Source: an uncultured Eubacteriales bacterium
GTDB taxonomy: Bacteria; Bacillota; Clostridia; Oscillospirales; Acutalibacteraceae
NCBI GenBank assembly: GCA_949293815.1
Contig: CASFEZ010000025.1
Coordinates: forward strand, 1-63,084
Direction: 5' to 3'
Length of the DNA stretch: 63,084 bases
Shown: in pieces, positions 16,206-25,675 of the stretch
Numbering within the stretch: the first letter of the stretch is position 1
Layout: each line of letters begins with the position of its first letter
Position numbers and translations under genes: made by a program
Notes under the pieces: generated by a model
Databases searched by the model: none
Seen by the model: the letters and a program-made list of their open reading frames with translations, nothing else
What the model was told of the DNA's origin: nothing

Positions 16206-17888
16206 TCACAAATTTTTTTTATAATTTTCGGCATAGGCAAGCAGCTGCCTGGCGTTTTGCAGCTGGGTTTCGCCGATATTGGTTCCGCTGCCCATACGCG
16301 CCAGCTCATACGCTCTGCCCGCTTCGTCCAAACAGGTGACAGAGGTGGTAGTGCGCGCATCGTCAGAGGTTTTTTGTATTAAAAAGTGGGTATCCGCAAA
16401 CATCGCAAGCTGCGTTAAATGGGTAACGCAGATGACCTGGCGGCTGCGGGAGAGTTCCACCAGTTTCATTGCTACTTTTTCCGCCGCACGACCGCTGACG
16501 CCGGTATCAATTTCATCGAAAATCAGCGTTCCCACCGTATCGCAGACGGACAGTACATTTTTAATCGCCAGCATCACACGGGAAAGCTCGCCGCCGGAAG
16601 CAATACGCGCCAGCGCTTTCGGCGCTTCGCCCTTGTTGGCAGAGAACAAAAACGCCATTTTATCAACGCCGTTTTCCCCTAAGGGCGTAATGGTATCCGA
16701 CACCGTAAAGCGTACATCGGGCATATCCAAAAACCGCAGCTGCTCCTCTACCCTTGCGGCAAAATCCGCTGCGGCGGTCTTGCGCGCCCGGGAGAGAGCC
16801 TTGGCGCTCTTTTTTGCCTGCTCTGCCGCTTCGTCAAACAAACCGCTCAACTCCGCCAGCCGCTCTTCGGACAGGTCAATCTCGGCGCGGCGTTTTTTTG
16901 CTTCTTCCAGGTAGCGGAGCATATCTTCTTCAGTTGCGCCGTATTTTCGGGAAAGACGCTGTAACTCGTCCAAGCGGCTCTCTATGGCATCCGCTTCACT
17001 TTCGGAATAAGACACATCCGAAAGCCTGTTTTTTATGTCTGCGCCGATGTCGGAAAGCGTATAGGATGTTTCCTGCAAAGCGCCTGCCGTCTCCCCCAAT
17101 TCCGGCAGATAATCGGCGGCGTTTTGCAGTGCCTGCACCGCCGCGCTGACTTTTTGCAACGCGCCGTCGGCGTATTCATCACCGCTCAGCAAGAGAGAAA
17201 CTTCCGCCAGCGCATCAACAATTTTTTTCGCATTTCTTGCCACGTCGCGGCGCTTTGCCAGCTCTTCCCGCTCGCCGATTTTTAATTCGGCGGCTGTCAG
17301 CTCTTCAATCTGAAAATCCAGCCGGTCAATTTCTTTGAGTTTTTCCGACTCGTCCATGGTCAGGCGCTTCATTTCGCTGCGGATATCGCACAGGCGGCGA
17401 TAATCCGCCTGATAGGCAGCCAGCAAATCAGATAGATTACCGAACGCATCGATATAAACAAAATGACGGTCGGCGTCCAGTAAATTTTTACTGTCCATCT
17501 GGCCGTGTATATTCACAAGCCGCTCCCCCAGCGCCCGCAAAAGCGACAACGGCACCGGATAGCCGTTCACGCGGCAGGAATTTTTGCCGTCCCGGGAAAT
17601 ACGGCGAGAGAGAATGAGCGTATTCTCTTCAGATTCTACATCATTTTCAGCCAAAAAAGAAAGAACAGATTCGGACAAATCAGAAAAAACCGCCGTTACC
17701 CGCGCGCTGGACTCACCGGAACGAATCAGCTCCCGGGAGGTTTTTTCGCCGGTAATACAGTTGATTGCGTCAATGATAATGGATTTGCCCGCACCGGTTT
17801 CACCCGTCAGGCACTGAAAGCCCCGGGTAAAAGAAACAGTCGCCCGCTCAATTACGGCAATATTTTCAATCGTCAGTTCAGAAAGCAT
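16206..17888 (-). CDS. recN: DNA repair ATPase RecN
   Basis: The 560-residue SMC-like protein has Walker A GETGAGKS at residues 29-36, a long coiled-coil middle, the GGELSRVMLAIK signature and Walker B LIFDEIDTG near the C-terminus. RecN holds broken DNA ends during recombinational repair. It lies 14 bp behind argR in the conserved clostridial order. Downstream one would normally expect spoIVB, which here is displaced. Confidence 0.97.
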   Translation of the reverse strand: MLSELTIENIAVIERATVSFTRGFQCLTGETGAGKSIIIDAINCITGEKTSRELIRSGESSARVTAVFSDLSESVLSFLAENDVESEENTLILSRRISRDGKNSCRVNGYPVPLSLLRALGERLVNIHGQMDSKNLLDADRHFVYIDAFGNLSDLLAAYQADYRRLCDIRSEMKRLTMDESEKLKEIDRLDFQIEELTAAELKIGEREELAKRRDVARNAKKIVDALAEVSLLLSGDEYADGALQKVSAAVQALQNAADYLPELGETAGALQETSYTLSDIGADIKNRLSDVSYSESEADAIESRLDELQRLSRKYGATEEDMLRYLEEAKKRRAEIDLSEERLAELSGLFDEAAEQAKKSAKALSRARKTAAADFAARVEEQLRFLDMPDVRFTVSDTITPLGENGVDKMAFLFSANKGEAPKALARIASGGELSRVMLAIKNVLSVCDTVGTLIFDEIDTGVSGRAAEKVAMKLVELSRSRQVICVTHLTQLAMFADTHFLIQKTSDDARTTTSVTCLDEAGRAYELARMGSGTNIGETQLQNARQLLAYAENYKKNL

Positions 17889-17902
17889 CAGAAGATCCCT
17901 GC

Positions 17903-18367
17903 TTAAAACTTGAGTAATTTTTCCATTTTTTCTTTGGTTTCAACGGCAGATGCGGCAGTACGGCAGAGAACAAAAACCGTATCGTCCCCCGCTAAGGTGC
18001 CGACGATATTGTCGAAATTCAGAGAATCCAAAGCGGCGCACGCCGCATTGGCAGTACCGGTATGACATTTTAACACGCAAATATTTTCGGCGCAATCAAC
18101 AAAGATAACAGATTGCACAAAAATGGTATAATATTTGGAATTATGCTTATTCTGCTCATCGCTTGCTGCTGATTCCGCAACACAGTACTTATACACACCG
18201 CTGGAAGAGGGACGCTTAATCAGCTTCAGCTCCTTAATATCCCGCGATACGGTCGCCTGGGTTACCGAAATACCGCTTTCCAGCAGCTTTTCCAGCAACT
18301 CATCCTGGGTACTGATATTATACTGCTCAATCAGCCGCAAAATCAGCGCATGTCTGCTTTTTTTCAT
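17903..18367 (-). CDS. argR: Arginine repressor ArgR
   Basis: The product has 154 residues. The start is ATG 18367 (MKKSRHALIL) with AGGAG upstream; the longer open frame lacks a site. The N-terminal winged helix includes VTQATVSRDIKEL, the DNA-recognition helix. The C-terminal oligomerisation and arginine-binding domain includes GTLAGDDTVFV, with the conserved Asp pair. It represses arginine biosynthesis and activates catabolism. The position before recN is conserved in Firmicutes. Confidence 0.96.
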   Translation of the reverse strand: MKKSRHALILRLIEQYNISTQDELLEKLLESGISVTQATVSRDIKELKLIKRPSSSGVYKYCVAESAASDEQNKHNSKYYTIFVQSVIFVDCAENICVLKCHTGTANAACAALDSLNFDNIVGTLAGDDTVFVLCRTAASAVETKEKMEKLLKF

Positions 18368-18470
18368 GAAATCCGCTCTCCTGTTCTTATCTTCATCCGG
18401 TTGATGAATCCGCAAGTCATCCAACTTTATATTAAAACAAAAATAACAATTTTTTGCAAGAGGAAAATGA

Positions 18471-19325
18471 TTATTTTCCCATTTTATTGTCGAGAACATG
18501 CCAGAACCTGTCTTTTTTTATGCGGATAAAATTGGCGTAATATCCGCATTTGCGCACAAGCGCCATACCGCCGTCAGGAATTTTTACGGCGCTGCCGCCG
18601 TCCGCCGATAAAAACAGCGGGCGTTCCCGGTTGGCTGAGGACACCTGCAACACGCAGCTTGACGAAAAAATAATGCTGCGCGAGGACATGGAATACGGAG
18701 AAATCGGCGTTAAAATCATGCTTTCCAGCGTTGGTTCCACAACCGGACCACCAGCCGCAAAGGAATAAGCGGTAGAGCCGGTGGGCGTTGCCAATATAAT
18801 ACCATCGCTGCGGTAATGCTTCACCGGAAGCCCATCGCAGGCTACATCAATTTCCGCCAGATTGATTTCCGCGCCCCGGGCAAACACCGCGTCATTTAAA
18901 CAGCAGTCGGAAAAAAGCACCTCGCCGTCTTTTATGATATCCGCCTGCAGCATCATGCGAGCGTCGATAAAATAATTCCCCGCAAGCAGCGCACCCAAAA
19001 GGGACAGCTCATCCGCCTCCAACCCCGCCATAAAAGCCACATTGCCGGCGTTGATGCCCAAAACCGGCAGCCGGTGCTGCGCTGCGTTCTTGGCGTAGTG
19101 GATAATCGAGCCGTCGCCCCCCACGGCTATCACAATATTGCAGGATGCATACAATTCCTCATCCGGCAAAAATGAGCCGCCCAGCCCGTCGCACACGGAG
19201 CGGTTCCGTTCGGCAAAGGCGAAAGACACGTTCAGTTTATTTAATTGTGCACAAATGTCCCGCGTTACCGCAACTGCGCCCGGACGCGAAATATTCGGCT
19301 CAATTGCAAGAAATAATCCTGTCAC
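18471..19325 (-). CDS. nadK: NAD kinase
   Basis: The 284-residue protein has the GGDG motif (AVGGDGSIIHY, about residues 68-78), GINAGNVAFM, the CLNDAV segment (NE/D motif) and DGIILATPTGSTAYSFAAGGP. It phosphorylates NAD to NADP. It lies between tlyA (3 bp gap) and argR in the conserved order, with a 103-bp gap to argR that may carry the argR promoter. Confidence 0.96.
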   Translation of the reverse strand: MTGLFLAIEPNISRPGAVAVTRDICAQLNKLNVSFAFAERNRSVCDGLGGSFLPDEELYASCNIVIAVGGDGSIIHYAKNAAQHRLPVLGINAGNVAFMAGLEADELSLLGALLAGNYFIDARMMLQADIIKDGEVLFSDCCLNDAVFARGAEINLAEIDVACDGLPVKHYRSDGIILATPTGSTAYSFAAGGPVVEPTLESMILTPISPYSMSSRSIIFSSSCVLQVSSANRERPLFLSADGGSAVKIPDGGMALVRKCGYYANFIRIKKDRFWHVLDNKMGK

Positions 19326-19328
19326 AGC

Positions 19329-20126
19329 TCACAACTCCCGAAAGGCATCGGAAACCACTTGTTCCACCACAAAGCATTCCCTGCCGACGCCATTTGATTT
19401 TTGCAGATACAAAAGATACTCCCGATTGCCATCGCCGCCCCGAATGGGCGAATAAGCCAATCCGACCGGCGCGAGACCGTTCTGTCGCGCCTGCTGCATA
19501 ACCGATTCCAATACACGCCTGTGCAGCTTGGGATTTTTTACAATGCCGTTTTTGCCGACCAGTTCTTTGCCCACCTCGAATTGCGGTTTTACCAGCACCA
19601 CCGCGCCGCAGCCGTTTTTCAGCAGGCGGGCAATGACCGGCAGCACATAAGAAAGCGAGATAAAGGAAACATCACAGCTGACAAAATCAACCGGCGGCAG
19701 CAAATCATCGGGCAGAAAACGGATATTGGTATTTTCCAGATTCACCACACGCGGATCCGCCAGCAAGGAAGCTGCCAGCTGCCCGCGCCCTACATCAATG
19801 GCGAATACCCGCGCCGCGCCGTTTTGCAGCATACAGTCGCAAAATCCGCCGGTAGAAGCGCCAATATCGGCGCAAACGCACCCGGTCAGCGAAATATCAA
19901 AAACAGCCAGCGCTTTTTTCAGCTTTTTTCCGCCCCGTCCGACAAATTCGGTTTCCTCTGCTGCGTCCACGCAAACCCTGTCGTCCTCGCTTACCGGAAA
20001 AGAGGTTTTACAGACCGTTTGCCCGTTGACACGCACCCGTTTATTTTTAATCAGCACCGCCGCCAGCGAACGGCTGCGGCAAAATCCGTTTTGCGCCAGA
20101 TATACATCAAGCCGTTTCGTTTCCAT
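19329..20126 (-). CDS. tlyA: TlyA-family rRNA 2'-O-methyltransferase
   Basis: The product has 265 residues. An N-terminal S4 domain (RLDVYLAQNGFCRSRSLAAVLI) is followed by a FtsJ-like methyltransferase fold with the SAM loop CADIGASTGGFCDC and the K-D-K-E type residues (VLVKPQFEVGK). The family methylates rRNA and is often annotated as hemolysin A. Its start overlaps the end of dxs by 20 bp, showing tight coupling. Confidence 0.94.
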   Translation of the reverse strand: METKRLDVYLAQNGFCRSRSLAAVLIKNKRVRVNGQTVCKTSFPVSEDDRVCVDAAEETEFVGRGGKKLKKALAVFDISLTGCVCADIGASTGGFCDCMLQNGAARVFAIDVGRGQLAASLLADPRVVNLENTNIRFLPDDLLPPVDFVSCDVSFISLSYVLPVIARLLKNGCGAVVLVKPQFEVGKELVGKNGIVKNPKLHRRVLESVMQQARQNGLAPVGLAYSPIRGGDGNREYLLYLQKSNGVGRECFVVEQVVSDAFREL

Positions 20127-21984
20127 TGGGCAAATGCTCCTTGATTGTCATAACCATGCCGTCCGCGTCCAGCCGGTATTTATGCAGCTGTGAGGCAACG
20201 CTGGCATGACAGACAAACTCGTTGTCTACCGCCGTGTGGATAAAAGTGCCGGTATAGCCCCTCTCGCACAATTCGGCGCCGAGCAGCTCACCTGTTGACC
20301 CGCCGCGCTCCGCTTCCTCGAAGAAAAATACCCGCTCACTTGTCAGCAGCTGCGCATAGACCTGCTGGTCTATCGGTTTTATGCGGTTTATTTTTACGAT
20401 TTTCAACACAATGCCTTCTTCTGCCAGCTGTGCTTTGGCGTCACAGGCAAAGGCGAACTCCCGCCCATAGGCAACCACGGCAATCGCCGCATCGGCATCG
20501 CCGTAGACATCAAAGCTCTCCCCGGTGGAATGAAAATCATCGGGCAGGGGCTTTTCCGCACCCCTTGGGTAGCGCACGGCAACCAGCCCCGCATCGTGGT
20601 AAAATGCCTGCACAAAGCAGCCGCGCAGCTCACTGTAGGTGGAAGGGCTGTACACCGTAACTTGGGGAATGGTATTCAAAAAAGGTACATCCAGTATGCC
20701 CTGATGGGTTTCGCCGTCCTCGCCGACAAAACCGGCGCGGTCGATGGCCAAAAGCACCTTTTGCCCCTGTAAGGCGCAATCATGTACAATCTGGTCATAC
20801 GCGCGCTGCAAAAAAGAAGAATAAACAGCAAAAACCGGCACCATTCCGGCTTTGGCAAGACCGGAACAAAAAGTAACTGCGTGTTCTTCGGCAATACCCA
20901 CATCGAAGAACCGATCCGGATATTTCGCCTGAAAAGCTGCTAATCCCGTTCCCAGGGACATGGCGGCAGTAACGGCGCAGATGCGGCGGTCCTTGCCTGC
21001 CATATCCGCAAGAAACGTACCGAATTCTTTGGAAAAATTGTCGCCGCTGTATATCGGTTCGCCGGTGTTGATATCAAATTCCGAAATACCATGGTACAGA
21101 CTTGGGGATTTTTCCGCAAAGTCATATCCCTTGCCTTTTGTGGTATGAATATGCAGAAGCACCGGACCTTTGACCTCTTTGGCACCCTCCAGCGCGTCAC
21201 AGAGCTGCCCTATATTGTGCCCGTCAATGGGTCCCATATAGCGAAAACCGAATTGCTCGAACATGGTACTGGAGTAAATCAGGTTTTTGACAATGGTTTT
21301 TAAGTTAAAAATTGCTTTTGCGCATTTTTTGCCAATCAACGGAATTTTGTTTAAAAAGCTCTCGGTACGCTCTTTCAGGCGAAAATACGCAGGTCTGGAA
21401 CGAATGACCGCCAAATACTTTGCCATGGCGCCGACATTTTTGGAAATGGACATTTCATTGTTGTTTAAGATGACTATCAGGCGCGTATCCGACCGTCCGG
21501 CGTTATTGAGCGCTTCGTAAATCATGCCGCCGGTGAACGCGCCGTCCCCCACCACGGCAATGGCATAATTTTTGTTGCCTTTTATCTTATTGCCCTCGGC
21601 AATGCCCAGAGCGGCAGACACCGAAGTGCTGCTGTGTCCGCTGAAAAACATATCGTGTTCACTCTCGGTGGGGCGGGTAAAGCCGGAAATACCGTTCTCG
21701 GTCCGCAGGGTATCGAACCGCTCATAGCGACCGGTCAGCAGCTTATGCACATAGGCCTGATGGCCGACATCCCAAACAATTTTGTCCTCCGGTGAACGAA
21801 AGACCTTGTGCAGGGCAATGGTCAGTTCCACAACTCCCAGATTCGACGCCAGATGCCCGCCGGTTTTCGACACGGTTTCAATCAGCTCTTCCCGGATTTC
21901 CGCAGCCAGAACCTGCAATTGTTCATCATTGAGTTTTTTCAAATCCGCCGGTGCGTGAATTGTCCTTAGATACTTATCATCCAT
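20107..21984 (-). CDS. dxs: 1-deoxy-D-xylulose-5-phosphate synthase
   Basis: The 625-residue transketolase-like enzyme has the thiamine diphosphate motif GDGAFTGGMIYEALNNAG, the catalytic His/Glu region, DRAGFVGEDGETHQG and the C-terminal transketolase domain. It makes DXP, the first step of the MEP isoprenoid pathway. I chose ATG 21984 (MDDKYL) because GGTGGGA sits at the right distance. The alternative GTG at 21999 would lie inside that site. The partner gene ispA is directly upstream. Confidence 0.97.
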   Translation of the reverse strand: MDDKYLRTIHAPADLKKLNDEQLQVLAAEIREELIETVSKTGGHLASNLGVVELTIALHKVFRSPEDKIVWDVGHQAYVHKLLTGRYERFDTLRTENGISGFTRPTESEHDMFFSGHSSTSVSAALGIAEGNKIKGNKNYAIAVVGDGAFTGGMIYEALNNAGRSDTRLIVILNNNEMSISKNVGAMAKYLAVIRSRPAYFRLKERTESFLNKIPLIGKKCAKAIFNLKTIVKNLIYSSTMFEQFGFRYMGPIDGHNIGQLCDALEGAKEVKGPVLLHIHTTKGKGYDFAEKSPSLYHGISEFDINTGEPIYSGDNFSKEFGTFLADMAGKDRRICAVTAAMSLGTGLAAFQAKYPDRFFDVGIAEEHAVTFCSGLAKAGMVPVFAVYSSFLQRAYDQIVHDCALQGQKVLLAIDRAGFVGEDGETHQGILDVPFLNTIPQVTVYSPSTYSELRGCFVQAFYHDAGLVAVRYPRGAEKPLPDDFHSTGESFDVYGDADAAIAVVAYGREFAFACDAKAQLAEEGIVLKIVKINRIKPIDQQVYAQLLTSERVFFFEEAERGGSTGELLGAELCERGYTGTFIHTAVDNEFVCHASVASQLHKYRLDADGMVMTIKEHLPNGNETA

Positions 21985-22006
21985 GAAAACTGATCCCACC
22001 TAAATA

Positions 22007-22882
22007 TTAGGAAAGTCTGCCGGAAAGAGCCCCGGCGAATGCGCGCAGGGAATCCGCCGCATCACCAAAGATATCCAGCGCCTCTATTGCCATGGCGGTA
22101 TAGCGAGCCTCTTCCTCTCTCGCGCGGGCAAGCCCCAGCCGGGAAACATAGGTATTCTTTTGGTTTTTCTCATCGCTGCCTACCGGCTTGCCCAGGGTGG
22201 CGCTGTCGGAGGTGACATCCAGAATATCATCCTGAATCTGGAAAGCAATGCCCAGCGCGTCGGCAAAATTTTCCGCCGCCGCAATCTGCTCCCAGGGTGC
22301 GTCCGCCGCAATACAGCCGAGCACACAGGCGCATTTTATCAAAGCGCCGGTCTTTAAGATATCAATCTGCTTCAGTTCGTCAGCGGAAAGGGTTTTGCCC
22401 TCTCCTGCCAGATCCAGCACCTGACCGCCGATCATGCCATCCGCGCCCGCATAAAGCGAAAGCGCATCCACTGCGCGCACAATCAGCGCAGGCGGCAAAT
22501 CTGCCGCAGCCAAAATACCGAAAGCGCGCGTCAGCAGCGCATCGCCGCCCAGAAGCGCGTTCGCCTCGCCGAACCGGATATGGGACGAGGGCTGCCCCCG
22601 GCGCATATCGTCATCGTCCATACAGGGCAAATCGTCGTGAATCAGTGAATAGGTATGAATATATTCCACTGCCGCCGCAAAGGGCAGCGCTTTTTCGGTA
22701 TCACCGCCGCAAAGTTCACAAAAAGCGAGGGTCAGGGCGGGGCGCACCCGTTTGCCGCCGACGGATAAGGAATAGTTCATCACCTGACGCATCACACCGG
22801 ACGCGCCTTCGTCTTCAGGCAAAAAGTCGGTCAGCGCCTCGCGAATACGGTCGGCATATTGTTCAGTCAGCAGGCTGCTCAT
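22007..22882 (-). CDS. ispA: Polyprenyl (farnesyl) diphosphate synthase
   Basis: The 291-residue protein has both aspartate-rich motifs: DDLPCMDDDD followed by RRGQPS (first) and QIQDDILDVTSD (second). The GGKRVRPAL substrate motif is near residue 40. It condenses IPP and DMAPP to geranyl/farnesyl diphosphate. Its start overlaps the end of xseB by 20 bp, and dxs follows 22 bp later. Confidence 0.95.
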   Translation of the reverse strand: MSSLLTEQYADRIREALTDFLPEDEGASGVMRQVMNYSLSVGGKRVRPALTLAFCELCGGDTEKALPFAAAVEYIHTYSLIHDDLPCMDDDDMRRGQPSSHIRFGEANALLGGDALLTRAFGILAAADLPPALIVRAVDALSLYAGADGMIGGQVLDLAGEGKTLSADELKQIDILKTGALIKCACVLGCIAADAPWEQIAAAENFADALGIAFQIQDDILDVTSDSATLGKPVGSDEKNQKNTYVSRLGLARAREEEARYTAMAIEALDIFGDAADSLRAFAGALSGRLS

Positions 22883-23069
22883 CGCTCATTTCCTCCAGCT
22901 GTGTTATTTTTTGCCTGGCTTCTTCCAGGCATTTGGCACAGAATAAAGATAGCTTGGTGCCTTTTTCATATAATTGAACCGATTCTTCCAGGGTGGTGCT
23001 GCCGCTTTCCAGTTTTTCTACGGTTAAGCGCAGCTCCTCCAACGCCTGTTCAAAGGTTTGCTTTTTCAT
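22863..23069 (-). CDS. xseB: Exodeoxyribonuclease VII small subunit
   Basis: The 68-residue protein has the XseB pattern FEQALEELRLTVEKLESGSTTLEESVQLYEKG split into two short helices and a Cys-containing tail. It is the small subunit that binds the XseA helices in the nuclease. The gene overlaps xseA (20 bp) and ispA (20 bp), so the three are translationally coupled. Confidence 0.95.
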   Translation of the reverse strand: MKKQTFEQALEELRLTVEKLESGSTTLEESVQLYEKGTKLSLFCAKCLEEARQKITQLEEMSDEQPAD

Positions 23070-24276
23070 GGGATTTTTCCTCCGTTTGTATCACTTCGCA
23101 ATCGGCGCTGCCGTCCCAAAAACGCAGGGATACCCGATCGCCCTGCTGTAGTTTTTGAATGGAATCCACCGCCGCGCCCTCTTTTTCGCAAAGGGCATAT
23201 CCACGAGAAAGAACTTTTAGCGGACTGAGCGCCTCCAGACGGGATACCGCCTCGCCGAAAGCGTTTTGGGCAGCATCCCGCCGGTGGGAAACGGCGGTTT
23301 GCAGCCGTGTTTGCAGACTGTCGCAGTATTGCATTTGATTATCAATGGTATTTAAAATACGCCTGCGGTTGGCTTGCGGACTTACCAGGGAAAGCGCATA
23401 TTGGCGCGAAGACAGGTACCCGTCCGCCGCCCGGCGCAGCTGCCCGCGCAGCGAAAATACGGTTTCAGCCATTTCCGTTTGGTTCGGCACCGCAAGCTCC
23501 GCCGCAGCAGAAGGGGTCGGCGCGCGCAGATCAGCGGCAAAATCGCATAGGGTAAAGTCTGTTTCATGCCCCACAGCGGAAATCACGGGAATGACCGAAT
23601 CCGCCACCGCCCGTACGACGATTTCCTCGTTAAACGCCCATAAATCCTCCATGGAACCGCCGCCCCGCCCGACAATGAGAACATCGCACTGCCCGGCAAA
23701 GTTCAGCTGTTTCAACGCTGCGGCAATCGAAGCTGCCGCACCGGCGCCCTGTACCAGAACCGGCGATAGCACAACCTGAGCCATCGGCCAGCGGCGATTG
23801 AGAATTTGCAGTATATCCCGCACCGCCGCGCCGCTCTTGGCAGTTACCACGCCGATTTTGTGCGGGAAACGGGGAATCGGCTTTTTGCGCGTATCGTCAA
23901 AAAGACCTTCTTTTGCCAGTTTTTCCCTGAGCTGGGCGAACGCGATTGCCAGCGCACCCTCGCCGGCGGGAATGAGCGATTCCGCATAAAGCTGATATTG
24001 TCCGTCCCGCTCAAAGACCGAAACCCGACCGGTCAGAACAACCCGCATCCCGTTTTCCGGGCGAAAGCGCAGCTTTACGGCATCGGTACGGAACATCACC
24101 GCTTTGATGGCAGCATTTTCATCTTTCAGGGAAAAATATAAATGTCCGGATTTGTAATGCTGTACAAAATTTGAGATTTCGCCTATCACCGTCACCCGTT
24201 TCAGGCGCGGCTCGGCGTCAAACATGGATTTGATAAAAAAATTCAGTTGTGTAACCGTTAGCACAGAAGAAATCAA
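23050..24276 (-). CDS. xseA: Exodeoxyribonuclease VII large subunit
   Basis: The 408-residue protein has an N-terminal OB fold (VIGEISNFVQHYKSGHLYFSLKD), the catalytic region IGVVTAKSGAAVRDI and IVGRGGGSMEDLWAFNEE, and the long C-terminal helices. It degrades single-stranded DNA with XseB. The start is a TTG at 24276 with AAGGA upstream. It overlaps the TGA of the broken Kae1-like gene (TTGA), which shows that the upstream gene was once read to that point. Confidence 0.95.
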   Translation of the reverse strand: MISSVLTVTQLNFFIKSMFDAEPRLKRVTVIGEISNFVQHYKSGHLYFSLKDENAAIKAVMFRTDAVKLRFRPENGMRVVLTGRVSVFERDGQYQLYAESLIPAGEGALAIAFAQLREKLAKEGLFDDTRKKPIPRFPHKIGVVTAKSGAAVRDILQILNRRWPMAQVVLSPVLVQGAGAAASIAAALKQLNFAGQCDVLIVGRGGGSMEDLWAFNEEIVVRAVADSVIPVISAVGHETDFTLCDFAADLRAPTPSAAAELAVPNQTEMAETVFSLRGQLRRAADGYLSSRQYALSLVSPQANRRRILNTIDNQMQYCDSLQTRLQTAVSHRRDAAQNAFGEAVSRLEALSPLKVLSRGYALCEKEGAAVDSIQKLQQGDRVSLRFWDGSADCEVIQTEEKSHEKANL

Positions 24277-25159
24277 TGCATCGCGTCCTTTATAGCGGCC
24301 AGCAGCGCCGTGCCGACTGCATTATCTGATGAAAATTCAGTTGATGAAAAGACTGTCCCAATATAAGAGGACATATGCTCGCGCAAAATGGTATTACTCA
24401 TTACGCTCTGAGCGCCGCCCCGATGCTGTCCAAACAGAACCTTGCCACATCGCAGGGCTTTGCGCCGTCCCGGTAGCGTTTTTCACATTGATTTTCGATA
24501 CCGGAAAGGCTGGGACAGCCGTCCTTGCTGCTGATTTTCGGCGTAAAAACTTCTTTGCTCTCCAACGAGAGCCGGTCGAGCGCCTTTCCCGCCGGGAACG
24601 GCAGACCGAGCATCACGCCGACCCGGTCAATGGCCTGTCCCGCCTTCAAATCTGAGGTTTTCAGCAGGGGCTTACAGGTGAAAATCCGCTGCGGATCCGG
24701 CTCGCAGAGAACCGCTTCGGTCGTACCGCCGGACACATGAAAAGCGATAAAGGAATCGGTCAAAATATCCATTCGATCGGCGCTGTATAGCGCGGCGGCA
24801 ATATGCCCGTGCTGGTGGGAATGAAAATAGAGCGGAATCCCCTCGAGCTGCGAAAGGCTTTTGACAAAAGAAGTGCCCACGGTAAAACAGGGCATATAGG
24901 AGCCCTCCCGATCCTCGGGACGGTCGGAGGCAGCTACAGCGGAAAGCGCAATGGAACCAGGGTACTGCTCGCACAATTCCTGTATGCGCTCCGGCAGCGC
25001 TGCCGTATGGTGAAAAACCGCGTCGCTTTGTCGAAGACCCTTTTCCCCAGGTTTTACCGGCAGAAGACGGCGGCTGCTATAGACCTTGCCGCTGCCGGAA
25101 TCAAAAAAAGCGGCGGAGGTGGTATAATTGCTGGTATCGATACCAAGATAAAGCCCCAT
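24273..25159 (-). pseudogene. Kae1/TsaD-like (O-sialoglycoprotein endopeptidase family) protein, broken
   Basis: The main frame starts at 25159 with GLYLGIDTSNYTTSAAFFD and includes YFHSHQHGHIAAAL (metal-binding His pair), FHVSGGTTEAVL and AGQAIDRVGVMLGLPFPAGKALD. It stops early at about 24401, after DVARFCLDSIGAALRA. The missing family end is found just downstream in another frame: VMSNTILREHM, then EFSSDNAVGTALLAAI, ending with TGA 24273-24275 that overlaps xseA. About 20 residues between the two parts and the reading frame are lost. This ASKHA-fold paralog of TsaD is common between nusB and xseA in Clostridia; its function is not established. A true loss or a sequencing error are both possible. 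Confidence 0.85.
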
Positions 25160-25563
25160 TATTTGTCCAAACCCCGGATCACGGAACCGAGAATACCGTT
25201 AATAAAGGAAGCATCCTCCGTTGTGGCATATTTTTTTGCCAGCTCTACCGCTTCGTTGACGGAAACGCCGTTTGGCACATCGTCCATATATAAAATTTCA
25301 CATACCGCCAAGCGCAGAAGCGCCAGGCTGACCTTGGACAAACGGGACAGGCGCCAGCCTTTGGCATATTTTTCAATCATGGCGTCAATTTCTTCGCGCT
25401 GCTGCGCGGTCTTTTCCGCCAAAGCAACCGCAAAGGCATCCGGGAATTGCACATCCGGGCTCAGCCCCGCCATTTCAACCATTTCGGCAACGGTCGCCTC
25501 CGGATGAAAAATCTGTTCAAATATTAAAACAAACGCCTGCTCGCGGGATTCGCGTCTTGTCAT
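25159..25563 (-). CDS. nusB: Transcription antitermination factor NusB
   Basis: The product has 134 residues, all-helical: MTRRESREQAFVLIFEQIF at the start, then DAMIEKYAKGWRLSRLSKVSLALLRLAVCEIL and VSVNEAVELAKKYATTEDASFINGILG, the NusB signature. With NusE (S10) it binds boxA RNA and supports antitermination. I chose ATG 25563, which lies 7 nt from AGGTGG. The ATG at 25569 is too close to that site. It starts the housekeeping operon, and its leader carries its own promoter, a boxA-like sequence and a terminator. Confidence 0.95.
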   Translation of the reverse strand: MTRRESREQAFVLIFEQIFHPEATVAEMVEMAGLSPDVQFPDAFAVALAEKTAQQREEIDAMIEKYAKGWRLSRLSKVSLALLRLAVCEILYMDDVPNGVSVNEAVELAKKYATTEDASFINGILGSVIRGLDK

Positions 25564-25594
25564 GGACATACCACCTATCTGGATTTTTTCTTGT

Positions 25595-25626
25595 AAAAAA
25601 TGCCCCCGGCTTTTCAACCGAGGGCA
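25595..25626 (-). terminator. Intrinsic terminator in the nusB leader
   Basis: On the minus strand ATGCCC-T-CGG pairs with CCG-G-GGGCAT around a TTGAAAAG loop, then TTTTTT. Only 32 bp lie between it and the nusB ATG, too little for another promoter, so nusB transcripts from the upstream promoter must read through it. Confidence 0.8.
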
Positions 25627-25644
25627 TGGAAAAACAGTATTATC

Positions 25645-25657
25645 TTATCAAAGAGCG
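25645..25657 (-). promoter_or_regulatory. boxA-like element in the nusB leader
   Basis: The minus-strand RNA reads CGCUCUUUGAUAA, close to the boxA consensus for NusB/NusE (UGCUCUUUAACA in rRNA leaders, CGCUCUUA in lambda nut). It lies between the promoter and the terminator hairpin. Identification is by pattern only. Confidence 0.5.
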
Positions 25658-25675
25658 GTACCGTCGGTTTGTATT

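Noticed and set aside
21985-21999. GTG start for dxs five codons upstream
   Set aside because: It would sit inside the ribosome site GGTGGGA used by ATG 21984.
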